Positions 9,697-19,586 of a stretch of DNA of 37,442 nt are shown in pieces. Within the stretch, counting starts at the first letter, position 1, and each line of letters opens with the position of its first letter. The position numbers and the translations under genes are program-made. The notes below the pieces were generated by a model. The model worked only from the letters and a program-made list of their open reading frames with translations. It had not been told where the DNA came from and made no database searches. Source of the DNA: Paludibacteraceae bacterium (GTDB lineage: Bacteria > Bacteroidota > Bacteroidia > Bacteroidales > Paludibacteraceae); the NCBI GenBank assembly GCA_029974315.1, contig JARKSE010000168.1:1-37442 (forward strand). The letters are read 5' to 3'.

Positions 9697-11034
9697 TTAA
9701 TCATTAGCACGATAAATCTCTATCCAGTCAACTAACATCGTACCTTCGCCACCTTTTTGTTTACTCGAAATGAACGAATTCAACATAGGGAAAAGTGGTT
9801 CAGTGGGAACACCTTCTGTTGTACGGAATACTTCCACATTGTTAACATACCAAATCAATTCTTTCGGTGTCCATTCTAAAGTGTAGATATAAAAATCACT
9901 AGTACGCAAGCCTTTTACTCTAGTAGAGGTGTATTTCTTTTCAAATTTAGTTGCCCAGTGTGTACCCACTTCAATATCTTTCCCATCGCATACACAAACA
10001 TTTACATGTGGTAATTGACGAGCGCCGGTCAACCAAAAAGCATGTGTTAAATCTTTACCCACAAAACGCATTTTTGCACGAAACAACCCACCTTGTTGAG
10101 AAATAGACTGCGTTCCATGTAACACATCAGACGTATATTCAAACTGACGATTAACAAAACCACGCGTTTTATCCCAAGCTAAAGCTAATTTACGTTCTTT
10201 GCGGGTGTGAATGTTCAATTCACCTGCATAAACACTCACATTATTGCCTTCGTTATTCGCTTGTTTCTCATTAGTAAATGAGTGATTACCAACTAATTTA
10301 TCATTAACATAGTTAAAACCACATTCCCAATTTGACGCATTCAACGTATTCCAATCAAAAGTATCAGAGAACGTTAATGTGTATTGACGCATGCGTGAAA
10401 ATTTAGCAGAATTGGTTTTTTCGAAGAATTTAATATCCTCATTTTTTGACAATTCCGCATAACGTTTTTCTTCAATAAACTCAGGTGTTTTTTCCCAACG
10501 TTTAGGATCTGCCCAAAAATCGTTTTCTTTTTTAAATTCAGGGGTTGATATCTTTTGACGCAACTCTTCATAATTTTTGATGATGTATGAATTATGAAAA
10601 CGCATGTAATTTTTATATTCTTTCGATTTTTCAAAATCACGTAAACGCTTTAAATCTGCAGACTTTTTAACTTCACTTTTTTTGCCTAAAAGTTCGTATT
10701 CTGGTGTAGCTTTAAAGGATAAATAATCTTTTAAAATTTGACTGTTAAGTGTTTCGTAGTACAACACAATGTTTTTATCGTTAGTTAAACGATTAAACTT
10801 GCGAGTGTCGTGATACTCTTTGGTATCTTTATATTTACGACTCATCAAGGTTTTTTTCTTTTCCTTGAAATCTGCTGATTTTACACGATGAAATAATTCG
10901 CGATATTCTGCCAATTCTTTCGATTGTTCTACACCTACATAACGTTTGTACTCAGCCATTAATGCGGCATGACGTGCCTCCATTTTAGCAGTACTCTGCA
11001 TGCGTCCTAAAATTCGTTGCCAAAAAAGATTCAT
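9697..11034 (-). CDS. GH16-like protein with N-terminal charged repeats, probably not catalytic
   Basis: A 445-residue protein without a signal peptide or membrane segment. Residues 38-218 are highly charged and built of diverged repeats: compare 71-104 (TKEYHDTRKFNRLTNDKNI...) with 137-167 (SKEYKNYMRFHNSYIIKNY...) and 183-218 (TPEFIEEKRYAELSKNEDI...). Residues 219-445 look like a GH16 laminarinase-type jelly roll (SDTFDWNTLNASNWE, AFWLTG, YTLEWTPKELIWYVNNVEV). The GH16 catalytic motif ExDxxE is absent: the place after FWL reads LPHVNVCV (341-348), and the alternative DIEVGT (353-358) also lacks both glutamates. The gene is first in the kdsA-kdsD operon, 2 nt from kdsA, so a cell-envelope role is plausible. 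A binding or structural function is inference; the substrate is unknown. Confidence 0.75.
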   Translation of the reverse strand: MNLFWQRILGRMQSTAKMEARHAALMAEYKRYVGVEQSKELAEYRELFHRVKSADFKEKKKTLMSRKYKDTKEYHDTRKFNRLTNDKNIVLYYETLNSQILKDYLSFKATPEYELLGKKSEVKKSADLKRLRDFEKSKEYKNYMRFHNSYIIKNYEELRQKISTPEFKKENDFWADPKRWEKTPEFIEEKRYAELSKNEDIKFFEKTNSAKFSRMRQYTLTFSDTFDWNTLNASNWECGFNYVNDKLVGNHSFTNEKQANNEGNNVSVYAGELNIHTRKERKLALAWDKTRGFVNRQFEYTSDVLHGTQSISQQGGLFRAKMRFVGKDLTHAFWLTGARQLPHVNVCVCDGKDIEVGTHWATKFEKKYTSTRVKGLRTSDFYIYTLEWTPKELIWYVNNVEVFRTTEGVPTEPLFPMLNSFISSKQKGGEGTMLVDWIEIYRAND

Positions 11035-11085
11035 AATATTGATTTGAGTTTAAAGTTTTATCGAATTAATTTTTGTTTGTGTTGT

Positions 11086-11634
11086 TCATAATTTTTCCGC
11101 CTGCTCTGCTAACCATGCCGTACACTCCTCTGCTGATTGGCAAATATGCAAGCCGCTTTGACGAGCTTTGTAACCTAAACCTTCAGCCATCATACGATCA
11201 ATTTGTTGTAACAAGCCTGAAAAATAATTATCAGAATTGACCAAAATAGTCTGTTTGTCATGGTAACCCACCATACCCGATGCTAACACATCAAACAGCT
11301 CATCCAAAGTACCAAATCCACCTGCTAAAACCACAAAAACATCGGCGTACTCTTTCATCAATTCTTTGCGTTCACTCATGGTTCCTACTTGAAATAACTG
11401 CGTGGGCAAAGCACTTTTTCTTCCTTTTTCTACAATTAAATCGGGAACTACACCGATGATATCGCCATCTAACTCGTGCGTCGCTTCAGCCACCGCATCC
11501 ATCAACCCGCCAGTAGCACCGCCATATACCAATGTATGACCATTTTCTGCAATAAAACGCCCAATTGACCGTGCTTCTGTTTTAAAAGCATCACTTACAT
11601 GAGGGCTCGAAGCGCAAAATACACAAATATTCAT
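11086..11634 (-). CDS. LOG family (TIGR00730-type) Rossmann-fold protein
   Basis: A 182-residue protein of the family named after plant LONELY GUY, whose tested members release the base from nucleoside 5'-monophosphates (cytokinin riboside phosphoribohydrolase activity). The motifs are CVFCASSPHVSD near the N-terminus, VYGGATGGLMDAVA, the MSERKELMKEYAD block and AGGFGTLDE, the last being a variant of PGGxGTxxE with Ala in place of Pro. The bacterial substrate here is not known. A well-formed promoter with an overlapping palindrome lies just upstream. The GH16-kdsA-kdsD genes follow after 51 nt with no terminator visible between them, so read-through is possible. Confidence 0.9.
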   Translation of the reverse strand: MNICVFCASSPHVSDAFKTEARSIGRFIAENGHTLVYGGATGGLMDAVAEATHELDGDIIGVVPDLIVEKGRKSALPTQLFQVGTMSERKELMKEYADVFVVLAGGFGTLDELFDVLASGMVGYHDKQTILVNSDNYFSGLLQQIDRMMAEGLGYKARQSGLHICQSAEECTAWLAEQAEKL

Positions 11635-11674
11635 GAAATAATCGTCAGATAAACTAGATTAAGTTACCAATTAA

Positions 11675-11700
11675 ACGTACAAATGTACACATTTGTACGT
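11675..11700. promoter_or_regulatory. Perfect 26-nt palindrome overlapping the LOG promoter (operator candidate)
   Basis: ACGTACAAATG, centre TACA, CATTTGTACGT: 11-bp arms without mismatch. On the minus strand the right part of the site contains the -7 box TACATTTG. Few U residues follow it in either direction and the stem is AT-rich, so it looks more like a dimeric regulator site than a terminator for the upstream nfn genes, though the second use is not excluded. Confidence 0.6.
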
Positions 11701-11710
11701 AATTTTCAAA
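11680..11710 (-). promoter_or_regulatory. Promoter of the LOG-family gene
   Basis: On the minus strand TTTG (11710-11707), a 19-nt spacer and TACATTTG (11687-11680) match the Bacteroidetes consensus. Transcription should start near 11673, leaving a leader of about 39 nt. Confidence 0.7.
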
Positions 11711-11729
11711 AAAAAGAGTTAAAAACTAC

Positions 11730-13190
11730 TTAAATTTCGCCAGAAAGAATTTTTGCATGCATTGCAGCGGCTGCTTTTCGCCCATCGCCCATCGCTAAAA
11801 TAACTGTTGCACCACCACGTACAATATCGCCACCGGCAAAAATGATAGGAATTGAACTCTGCATGGTGTCGTCTGCCACTACAATCGTTCCTTTCGAAGA
11901 AACTTCGAGTCCTTTTACAGAGCTTGGCACTAACGGATTAGGTGAAACTCCCACGCTTACAATCACTTCATCTACATCAACCCACTCTTGCGCACCTTTA
12001 ATTTCCACTGGTTTACGACGTCCAGAAGCGTCTGGCTCGCCAAGTGTCATTTTTTGAAGTAACATACCTGTTACGCGGCCTTTTTCATTACCACGATATT
12101 CAACAGGATTATGCAACGTTAAAAAATCAACACCTTCTTCTTTGGCATGTTTTACCTCTTCAAGACGAGCTGGCATCTCCTCTTCCGAGCGTCGATAAAC
12201 AATCATTGCACGCTCAGCGCCAAGTCGGCGAGCTGTACGCACGGAGTCCATAGCCGTATTACCACCACCGATGACCGCCACATGTTTCCCTTTCAAAACA
12301 GGCGTATCGGCATCATCGTGGGCTGCTCCCATTAAGTTTACACGCGTTAAGTATTCGTTGGACGACATCACACCAATCAAATTTTCACCCTTAATATTCA
12401 TAAAATTTGGCAAACCTGCTCCACTTGCTACGAACATTGCTCGGAAACCTTCTTCTTTTAAATCGTCGAAACTGATAGTTTTTCCAACGATGCAGTTTTT
12501 GACAAACTTTACACCCATTTTGGCTAGATTTTCAATTTCAACATCTACTATATAGTTTGGCAGACGAAACTCTGGAATTCCGTATTTCAACACACCTCCA
12601 ATTTCATGAAGGGCTTCAAAAACAGTGACATCATAACCAAGTTTTGCCATATCGCCAGCAAACGACAACCCCGCAGGACCAGACCCAACTGCTGCCACTT
12701 TAATTCCGTTCGGCTGTGCTACTTCTGGCACGCTCATCAGCCCACTTTCACGCTCATAATCGGCTGCAAAACGCTCTAAATAACCGATAGCTACAGCAGG
12801 TTTATTCATTTTTAAGTGAATACATTTTGATTCACACTGTTTTTCTTGCGGACAAACACGTCCACATACGGCAGGTAGAGCCGAAGTCTCTTTTAACGTT
12901 TTCGCTGCTTCAAGCACTTCGCCTGCTTCAATGTGTTTAATAAATCGTGGAATGTCGATAGATACCGGACACCCTGTAACGCATTGTGGATTAGCACAAT
13001 CAAGACAACGCTGAGCTTCCTGCATAGCTTGTTGCAAGGTTAACCCTTGATTTACCTCTTCGCTATTATGACAACGATAATCACTTGGCAATTCATTCAT
13101 CTTAACGCGCTCTATAGCAGCACGTTCTTTTGCTGTTAGTGATTTTCGTAGCGTTTCACGCCAAGTTGTATTTCTTCCTTTTTCTTCCAT
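11730..13190 (-). CDS. NfnB/NfnL-type large subunit of ferredoxin:NADP transhydrogenase (GltD-like fold)
   Basis: A 486-residue flavoprotein. N-terminal cysteines (CLDCANPQCVTGC, then CGRVCPQEKQCESKC) bind two iron-sulfur clusters. A Rossmann FAD motif AVGSGPAGLSFAG follows near residue 168, and a second nucleotide site IGGGNTAMDSVRTARRLG near 310 fits NADPH. By sequence alone it resembles the glutamate synthase small chain. However, it is paired with a DHODB-type FAD/NAD subunit just upstream on the same strand, which is the NfnAB arrangement of the electron-bifurcating enzyme linking NADH, NADPH and ferredoxin. No glutamate synthase large subunit is present. The two genes are separated by 74 nt. 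Confidence 0.85.
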   Translation of the reverse strand: MEEKGRNTTWRETLRKSLTAKERAAIERVKMNELPSDYRCHNSEEVNQGLTLQQAMQEAQRCLDCANPQCVTGCPVSIDIPRFIKHIEAGEVLEAAKTLKETSALPAVCGRVCPQEKQCESKCIHLKMNKPAVAIGYLERFAADYERESGLMSVPEVAQPNGIKVAAVGSGPAGLSFAGDMAKLGYDVTVFEALHEIGGVLKYGIPEFRLPNYIVDVEIENLAKMGVKFVKNCIVGKTISFDDLKEEGFRAMFVASGAGLPNFMNIKGENLIGVMSSNEYLTRVNLMGAAHDDADTPVLKGKHVAVIGGGNTAMDSVRTARRLGAERAMIVYRRSEEEMPARLEEVKHAKEEGVDFLTLHNPVEYRGNEKGRVTGMLLQKMTLGEPDASGRRKPVEIKGAQEWVDVDEVIVSVGVSPNPLVPSSVKGLEVSSKGTIVVADDTMQSSIPIIFAGGDIVRGGATVILAMGDGRKAAAAMHAKILSGEI

Positions 13191-13264
13191 GTTTTAGTTA
13201 ACATTTTGCGTATAACACGCTTCTATTTTTCATTCTACGGGAAGCTGTTTTACCCGACTTAATT

Positions 13265-14077
13265 TTATTCCTGTTTTTTTGCCACTTGTTCTTCATCTCG
13301 ATAAGCACCTAATCGCTTTATCATTTCGTCAAAATCAACTTGATGCGCATCAAACTCTGGTCCATCAACACAGACAAATTTGGTTTGCCCGCCCACCGTA
13401 ACCCGACATGCACCACACATTCCCGTGCCATCAACCATAATAGTGTTTAGTGATGCCACTGTTGGAACGTCATATTTTTTTGTTAATTGCGCCACAAATT
13501 TCATCATTATGGCAGGTCCAATTGTTACACACAAATCAACTTTTTCACGTTGAATAACAGACTCTACACCTTCGGTAACTAAACCTTTTCGCCCATAAGA
13601 GCCATCATCGGTCATAACAATAACTTCATCAGAAAAAGCACGCATTTGCTCTTCTAAAATCACCAATTCTTTGGTACGAGCTGCCAACACAGTTATAACA
13701 CGGTTACCTGCTTTTTTAAGCGCAGTTACAATAGGCAACAACGGTGCAACACCAACCCCACCACCAGCACACACAACAGTCCCGAAATTTTCGATATGAG
13801 TGGCTTTACCAAGTGGCCCAACCAAGTCAGTCACTTCGTCTCCCACATTTAACGAACACAATTTAGTAGAAGAAACACCCATTTTTTGCACCACTAAAGT
13901 AATAGTGCCTTTTTCTAAATTTGAATCAGCAATGGTTAAAGGGATACGCTCTCCTTTTTCGCCTACTTTAACAATTACAAAATGACCTGCTTTACGTGAT
14001 TTGGCAATAAGCGGCGCTTCTATTTCAAGACGTACTACATTGGGCGAAAAGTAAGATTTATCTACAATTTTACTCAT
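13265..14077 (-). CDS. NfnA/NfnS-type FAD/NAD-binding subunit (sulfide dehydrogenase/DHODB-like)
   Basis: The ORF track begins at 14161, but its first 28 residues are an unlikely hydrophobic extension that runs into the terminator hairpin. The family N-terminus MSKIVDKSYFSPNVVRLEIEA starts at Met29, placing the start at 14077 (270 residues). The protein has an N-terminal ferredoxin-reductase FAD domain (GHFVIVKV...RIPLTIAD), an NAD domain (VVCAGGGVGVAPLLP) and C-terminal cysteines CGACRVTVGG...FVC that bind a [2Fe-2S] cluster. Together with the downstream NfnB-like gene this is the pair expected for NADH-dependent reduced ferredoxin:NADP oxidoreductase. It lies in the cytoplasm and balances reductant pools in anaerobes. 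Confidence 0.88.
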   Translation of the reverse strand: MSKIVDKSYFSPNVVRLEIEAPLIAKSRKAGHFVIVKVGEKGERIPLTIADSNLEKGTITLVVQKMGVSSTKLCSLNVGDEVTDLVGPLGKATHIENFGTVVCAGGGVGVAPLLPIVTALKKAGNRVITVLAARTKELVILEEQMRAFSDEVIVMTDDGSYGRKGLVTEGVESVIQREKVDLCVTIGPAIMMKFVAQLTKKYDVPTVASLNTIMVDGTGMCGACRVTVGGQTKFVCVDGPEFDAHQVDFDEMIKRLGAYRDEEQVAKKQE

Positions 14078-14112
14078 GTTAGCAACAAAAATTATGATTT
14101 TAAATGAAAGTC

Positions 14113-14120
14113 CAAAGGTA
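14113..14120 (-). promoter_or_regulatory. Possible -7 box for the nfn genes
   Basis: Minus-strand TACCTTTG matches TAnnTTTG. It lies 35 nt before the revised NfnA start and just past the lolD terminator. No -33 TTTG is visible, as that position falls inside the hairpin. Confidence 0.4.
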
Positions 14121-14137
14121 CAAAAAAAGAGATGAAA

Positions 14138-14172
14138 AATCCCCATTTTTGAAAAAAACAAAAACGGGGATT
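14138..14172 (-). terminator. Terminator after the lolD operon
   Basis: On the minus strand AATCCCCGTTTTTG pairs with CAAAAATGGGGATT (one mismatch, 7-nt loop) and is followed by TTTTC. It lies 35 nt after the lolD stop codon. Confidence 0.75.
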
Positions 14173-14206
14173 AGATTTATTTACAACCAATTCATTATCA
14201 AGGATT

Positions 14207-14857
14207 TTAAACAATTACACCATCGCGCATAGAAACCACCCTGTCCGAAATAGAGGCCAATTCCATATCATGAGTCACAATTAAAATGGTTTGATTAAAA
14301 TTATCACGCAAATCGAACAACAAACGATGTAACTCGTCTTTATTTTTACTATCTAAACTACCCGAAGGTTCGTCAGCTAAAATCACAGAAGGTTTATTGA
14401 TTAACGCCCGCGCAACCGCCACACGCTGTTTCTCACCACCCGATAATTCTGACGGTTTATGTTCTGTACGATCAGTTAATGTAAGATAATCGAGCAACTT
14501 ACGAGCTTCAGTTTCAGCCTCTTTAAAACTCATGCCGGCAATTAACGCTGGCATCATCACATTTTCCATAGCCGTAAATTCAGGTAATAATTGATGAAAT
14601 TGGAATACAAAACCAATGTGTTTGTTACGAAACAAAGAGAGCGCCCGATCATTCAATCCAAGTACATCAACACCAGCTATTTGAATAGTTCCCGTATCGG
14701 GGCGATCTAAAGTGCCCAACAGTTGTAGCAATGTGGTTTTCCCTGCTCCGCTAGGACCTACAATAGAGACAATTTCACGCGGTGCGATATGTAAATCAAC
14801 ACCTTTCAACACTTGAAGCGTATCAAAACTTTTAGTTATATTTTTTGCAATAATCAT
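14207..14857 (-). CDS. ABC transporter ATP-binding protein, LolD-like
   Basis: A 216-residue ATPase with Walker [10 protein letters not shown] (34-42), signature [15 protein letters not shown] and Walker [14 protein letters not shown]. The last is typical of the LolD/MacB/FtsE group, and LolD releases lipoproteins from the inner membrane together with LolC/E permeases. No permease gene is adjacent; the subunit must work with a partner encoded elsewhere, which is common for lolD in this phylum. It is the last gene of the chr-tcdA run, 13 nt after tcdA, with a terminator behind it. The exact substrate cannot be fixed from the ATPase alone. Confidence 0.88.
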   Translation of the reverse strand: MIIAKNITKSFDTLQVLKGVDLHIAPREIVSIVGPSGAGKTTLLQLLGTLDRPDTGTIQIAGVDVLGLNDRALSLFRNKHIGFVFQFHQLLPEFTAMENVMMPALIAGMSFKEAETEARKLLDYLTLTDRTEHKPSELSGGEKQRVAVARALINKPSVILADEPSGSLDSKNKDELHRLLFDLRDNFNQTILIVTHDMELASISDRVVSMRDGVIV

Positions 14858-14870
14858 AATCTACACTTTT

Positions 14871-15593
14871 TTACTTTTTCGGTAATGCTAATTGACGAAT
14901 AATGTGCGATGCTAAATAACACCCAAAGACAGCTGGCATATAGGATACCGTACCTACGTTCGATAGTTTATTTTGTTCTCCTTCCATCATTACAATACAT
15001 TCAGCCGGAACTGCTTCAGCAGAATAAACCACCGTTATACCTTTACGAATGCCCAACCTGTGAAGGCGTTTACGCACCATACGAGCCAATTTACAATAAT
15101 CAGATTTAGCTATGTCGCAAATTTTCACTTGTTCAGGATCAACTTTTCCACCAGACCCCATACTTGAAACCGTTGGAATTCCGAGCAAATACGCCTGTTG
15201 TAACAAAAAAACCTTGGGGCTCAACGTGTCAATTGCATCAACCAAATAATCATATTGAGCCATTTTCAACAGCTCTCCAGTCCGTTCATCACGTAAAAAT
15301 TCAGGATAAAGATGCAATTTAACATCAGGATTTATATCACGCAAACGTACCGCTAATACATCTGTTTTTAATTGACCCATAGTTGAATTAAGTGCCACCA
15401 ATTGTCTATTACGATTAGAATCACTTACCGTATCACCATCGACCAACGTGAATTCTCCAACTCCAGCACGACAAAGCATTTCAGCAGCATACGCTCCAAC
15501 TCCACCCAACCCAACAATTAGCACATGGGCTTGATTTAGCTGGCGTACACTCTCAACACCAAACATTAATTCTGTTCGACTTTGCCAACTCAT
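14871..15593 (-). CDS. tcdA: tRNA threonylcarbamoyladenosine dehydratase (TcdA/CsdL)
   Basis: A ThiF/E1-like ATP-dependent enzyme that cyclises t6A at position 37 of tRNAs reading ANN codons to ct6A. The 240 residues show the start SRTELMFGVESVRQL, nucleotide motif VGLGGVGAYAAEML, SDSNRNRQ, the substrate-contact region DAIDTLSPKVFLL and C-terminal PAVFGCYLASHII. Its size and the RTELMFG start separate it from MoeB and ThiF, which usually carry CxxC zinc pairs not seen here. It lies 6 nt after one chr gene and 13 nt before lolD, in what appears to be a single transcript of unrelated functions. Confidence 0.9.
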   Translation of the reverse strand: MSWQSRTELMFGVESVRQLNQAHVLIVGLGGVGAYAAEMLCRAGVGEFTLVDGDTVSDSNRNRQLVALNSTMGQLKTDVLAVRLRDINPDVKLHLYPEFLRDERTGELLKMAQYDYLVDAIDTLSPKVFLLQQAYLLGIPTVSSMGSGGKVDPEQVKICDIAKSDYCKLARMVRKRLHRLGIRKGITVVYSAEAVPAECIVMMEGEQNKLSNVGTVSYMPAVFGCYLASHIIRQLALPKK

Positions 15594-15599
15594 GCCATA

Positions 15600-16136
15600 T
15601 CAATAAATAATCAATCCCACAATAGCCGCTATCACAATCATCAAAATAGGATGAACTTTCAACCATTTAGTGGCTATAAATGCGACAGCAAAGATAATCC
15701 AACTCACATAATCAGCACACTGTGGACCAAAATTTTCCTCATTCATCAATAACAAGGCAGCAGCAGCAATCAAGCCCACAACCACAGGACGAAGCCCTTG
15801 CATAGCACTATCCACATATTTGTTATTTTTCATTTTGGACATCATCTTGGCTATCACCAACATAATGATAAACGACGGCAATACTACACCTACAGTAGCC
15901 ACCAACGAACCAAAAACATTGCCCGAAGCCAAATATCCTGCATACGTAGCTGAATTGATCCCAATAGGTCCTGGTGTCATTTGTGAAACAGCCACCATAT
16001 TGGTAAATTCGGTCGATGTCAACCAAGCATGATGTTCCACCAACTCAAACTGAATCAATGGCAACATAGCTGCACCCCCACCAAAACCAAAAAGTCCAAT
16101 TTTAAAAAACGTATAAAAAAGTTGCCAATACAACAT
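15600..16136 (-). CDS. CHR-family transporter, short-chain subunit (second of pair)
   Basis: A 178-residue polytopic membrane protein of the chromate ion transporter family, half the size of the fused ChrA. Hallmarks are GFGGGAAMLPLIQFELV near residue 18 and MTPGPIGINSATYAGY near residue 53. Short CHR proteins work as pairs of opposite membrane topology, and its partner ends 7 nt upstream. Chromate efflux is the tested activity in some members, but many bacterial pairs have no known physiological anion. No chromate reductase or regulator is nearby. The tcdA gene follows after 6 nt. Confidence 0.9.
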   Translation of the reverse strand: MLYWQLFYTFFKIGLFGFGGGAAMLPLIQFELVEHHAWLTSTEFTNMVAVSQMTPGPIGINSATYAGYLASGNVFGSLVATVGVVLPSFIIMLVIAKMMSKMKNNKYVDSAMQGLRPVVVGLIAAAALLLMNEENFGPQCADYVSWIIFAVAFIATKWLKVHPILMIVIAAIVGLIIY

Positions 16137-16143
16137 AGTCTTT

Positions 16144-16713
16144 CTATTTTTTTACGTCTTTAGACGATTTATAATCACGATACAACCTCACTAAAATTCC
16201 TGCTACGCCAGCAACAAAAATAATCCATATAGGCGATACACCAAAATACCAAATTAAAAATGCGGATAAAATTGGAATCCAAATCGTTTTCCAGGTTAAT
16301 TTAGCTGCTTTTGACAGATTAAATACAGGTACCGCAATAAGCGCCACAACTGCGGGACGAACTGCCCTAAACATCTTTTGTAAAGCTGGTAACTCTTGAT
16401 ATTTAGCTAAAAAAAATGCAAAAATTAATATCACCACAAACGATGGCAAAGTCGAACCCAAAGCACTCACAAAAGCACCTTTTTTACCTCGCAATTTATT
16501 TCCTACCAAAATGGATATATTGACAGCCAAAATGCCCGGTGCGGTTTGAGCCATCACAATCATATCTAAAAAATCTTCAGTACCCACCCATTTACGAGTA
16601 GTCACCACTTCACGTTCAATCAGTGGTAACATCGCATAACCGCCTCCAATAGTGAAAGCTCCTATTTTTGTAAACGTGCTAAAAAGTTGCCATAATGTTG
16701 CCATAAATTGCAA
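16144..16713 (-). CDS. CHR-family transporter, short-chain subunit (first of pair)
   Basis: A 189-residue CHR half-transporter with TIGGGYAMLPLIEREVV near residue 21 and MAQTAPGILAVNISILVG near residue 49, then several hydrophobic segments and a basic C-terminus (YRDYKSSKDVKK). It precedes its partner by 7 nt and heads the chr-chr-tcdA-lolD operon. A minus-strand TATTTTTG at 16763-16770, 49 nt upstream, is a candidate -7 box. Function as an anion transporter is known for the family; the ion here is not known. Confidence 0.9.
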   Translation of the reverse strand: MQFMATLWQLFSTFTKIGAFTIGGGYAMLPLIEREVVTTRKWVGTEDFLDMIVMAQTAPGILAVNISILVGNKLRGKKGAFVSALGSTLPSFVVILIFAFFLAKYQELPALQKMFRAVRPAVVALIAVPVFNLSKAAKLTWKTIWIPILSAFLIWYFGVSPIWIIFVAGVAGILVRLYRDYKSSKDVKK

Positions 16714-16837
16714 TATTTTATTTAGAAAATGAACACATAAAAATGTATAATCTTCAACTCTGCAAAAATAATCATTTTTTTGAGTATTGTTGATAAGTTT
16801 TTGCTGGTTTTAAACTGTAAAATCAAATATTTTTTTG

Positions 16838-16845
16838 TATATTTG
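16838..16845 (+). promoter_or_regulatory. gyrB promoter, -7 box
   Basis: TATATTTG matches TAnnTTTG, 58 nt before the gyrB ATG. The expected -33 position lacks a clear TTTG. Confidence 0.5.
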
Positions 16846-16891
16846 TTCGCTTAAAACGCTTTATAAAAAGTAACTAATAATTATCTAATAA

Positions 16892-18862
<1,971 letters not shown>

Positions 18863-18884
18863 GATAGTAGCAAATATATTCAAA

Positions 18885-18918
18885 TAAAAAATCCCAGCTT
18901 GATAAGCCGGGATTTTTT
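18885..18918. terminator. Bidirectional terminator after gyrB
   Basis: AAAAAATCCCAGCTT, loop GAT, AAGCCGGGATTTTTT: one internal mismatch and T runs on both sides. It serves gyrB and the convergent broken lipoprotein gene. Confidence 0.88.
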
Positions 18919-18957
18919 ATTAACTTCATTAAAGTAGCAATGGCATGCTAGTAATTT

Positions 18958-19539
18958 TTAGTATGCATTAGTGCTATCTGTAATTTGGTAATCTGCTGGT
19001 ACGGTAAAAGCGTTCTCAGCAACGTCAGTAGTAAACGATATAGCTCTTACATCACCATCAAGGAATACGATACGTTTCCAACCACCAACTTTATCATCAT
19101 CGTCAGTATCGGTGTACACTGTACATCTTTTACCAGCGATAGTTTCAGTCGATTTTTTTACAGTTTCGTCATAATTAGCCAATTTCCAAGTAGCTTCTAA
19201 GAAACAATACGTGGTGTTATATGCATATTCGCCTGAATATGTATATTTATAACCTGTTTTGCTTTGAGTGTCTAATTGGTAATAAACACTATCTGCGAAA
19301 ATGTAGACTTCTGAATTCTTTGCAACACGTTGTTTTTTTCCATATTCAGAAAAAGAGAACGTAGTACCATCACTGTAAGCCAGTGTTGCAGTTAAAATTT
19401 AAAACACTTTCCCGTCCATAACTTCTTCAATTTCTTTTAAAGAATTGCTAATGTCGCTCAAAACAAAGCAACTTGACATACCAATTGTAAGCGCCACAAA
19501 TACGCCTAAACCTAAAATTCGATGTAGATGTTTTATAAT
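18958..19539 (-). pseudogene. Lipoprotein gene with in-frame TAA and no normal start codon
   Basis: The ORF track shows only a 74-residue tail from a TTG. In the same frame the reading continues upstream as convincing protein to 19401, is broken by TAA at 19399-19401, and continues again to 19539. The part before the stop reads IIKHLHRILGLGVFVALT then IGMSSC, a lipoprotein signal with lipobox Cys at position 24, but it starts at ATT where ATG is expected and a stop codon lies two codons further upstream. The part after the stop (DGTTFSFSEYGKKQRV... to ...TVPADYQITDSTNAY) has no Met. Both changes are single-base in effect. A promoter is still recognisable. The intact protein would be about 193 residues, of unknown function. 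A sequencing error would also explain it. Confidence 0.75.
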
Positions 19540-19586
19540 CTTTTAAATTTAAAAATTGTAAATAAAAATGTTTAATAATTAAGAAG

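Noticed and set aside
9264-9707. 147-residue plus-strand ORF
   Set aside because: Antisense shadow of kdsA; the minus frame has all KdsA motifs and this translation has no protein-like pattern.
11730-13190. Glutamate synthase small subunit (GltD)
   Set aside because: No GltB is present and the adjacent gene is the NfnA-type partner, so the NfnB assignment fits better.
14078-14161. 28-residue N-terminal extension of the NfnA ORF
   Set aside because: It overlaps a terminator hairpin and a -7 box, and the family N-terminus begins at Met29.
19399-19401. Recoding of TAA as a sense codon
   Set aside because: All other genes in the window use TAA as a normal stop, and there is no recoding context; a mutation or sequence error is simpler.
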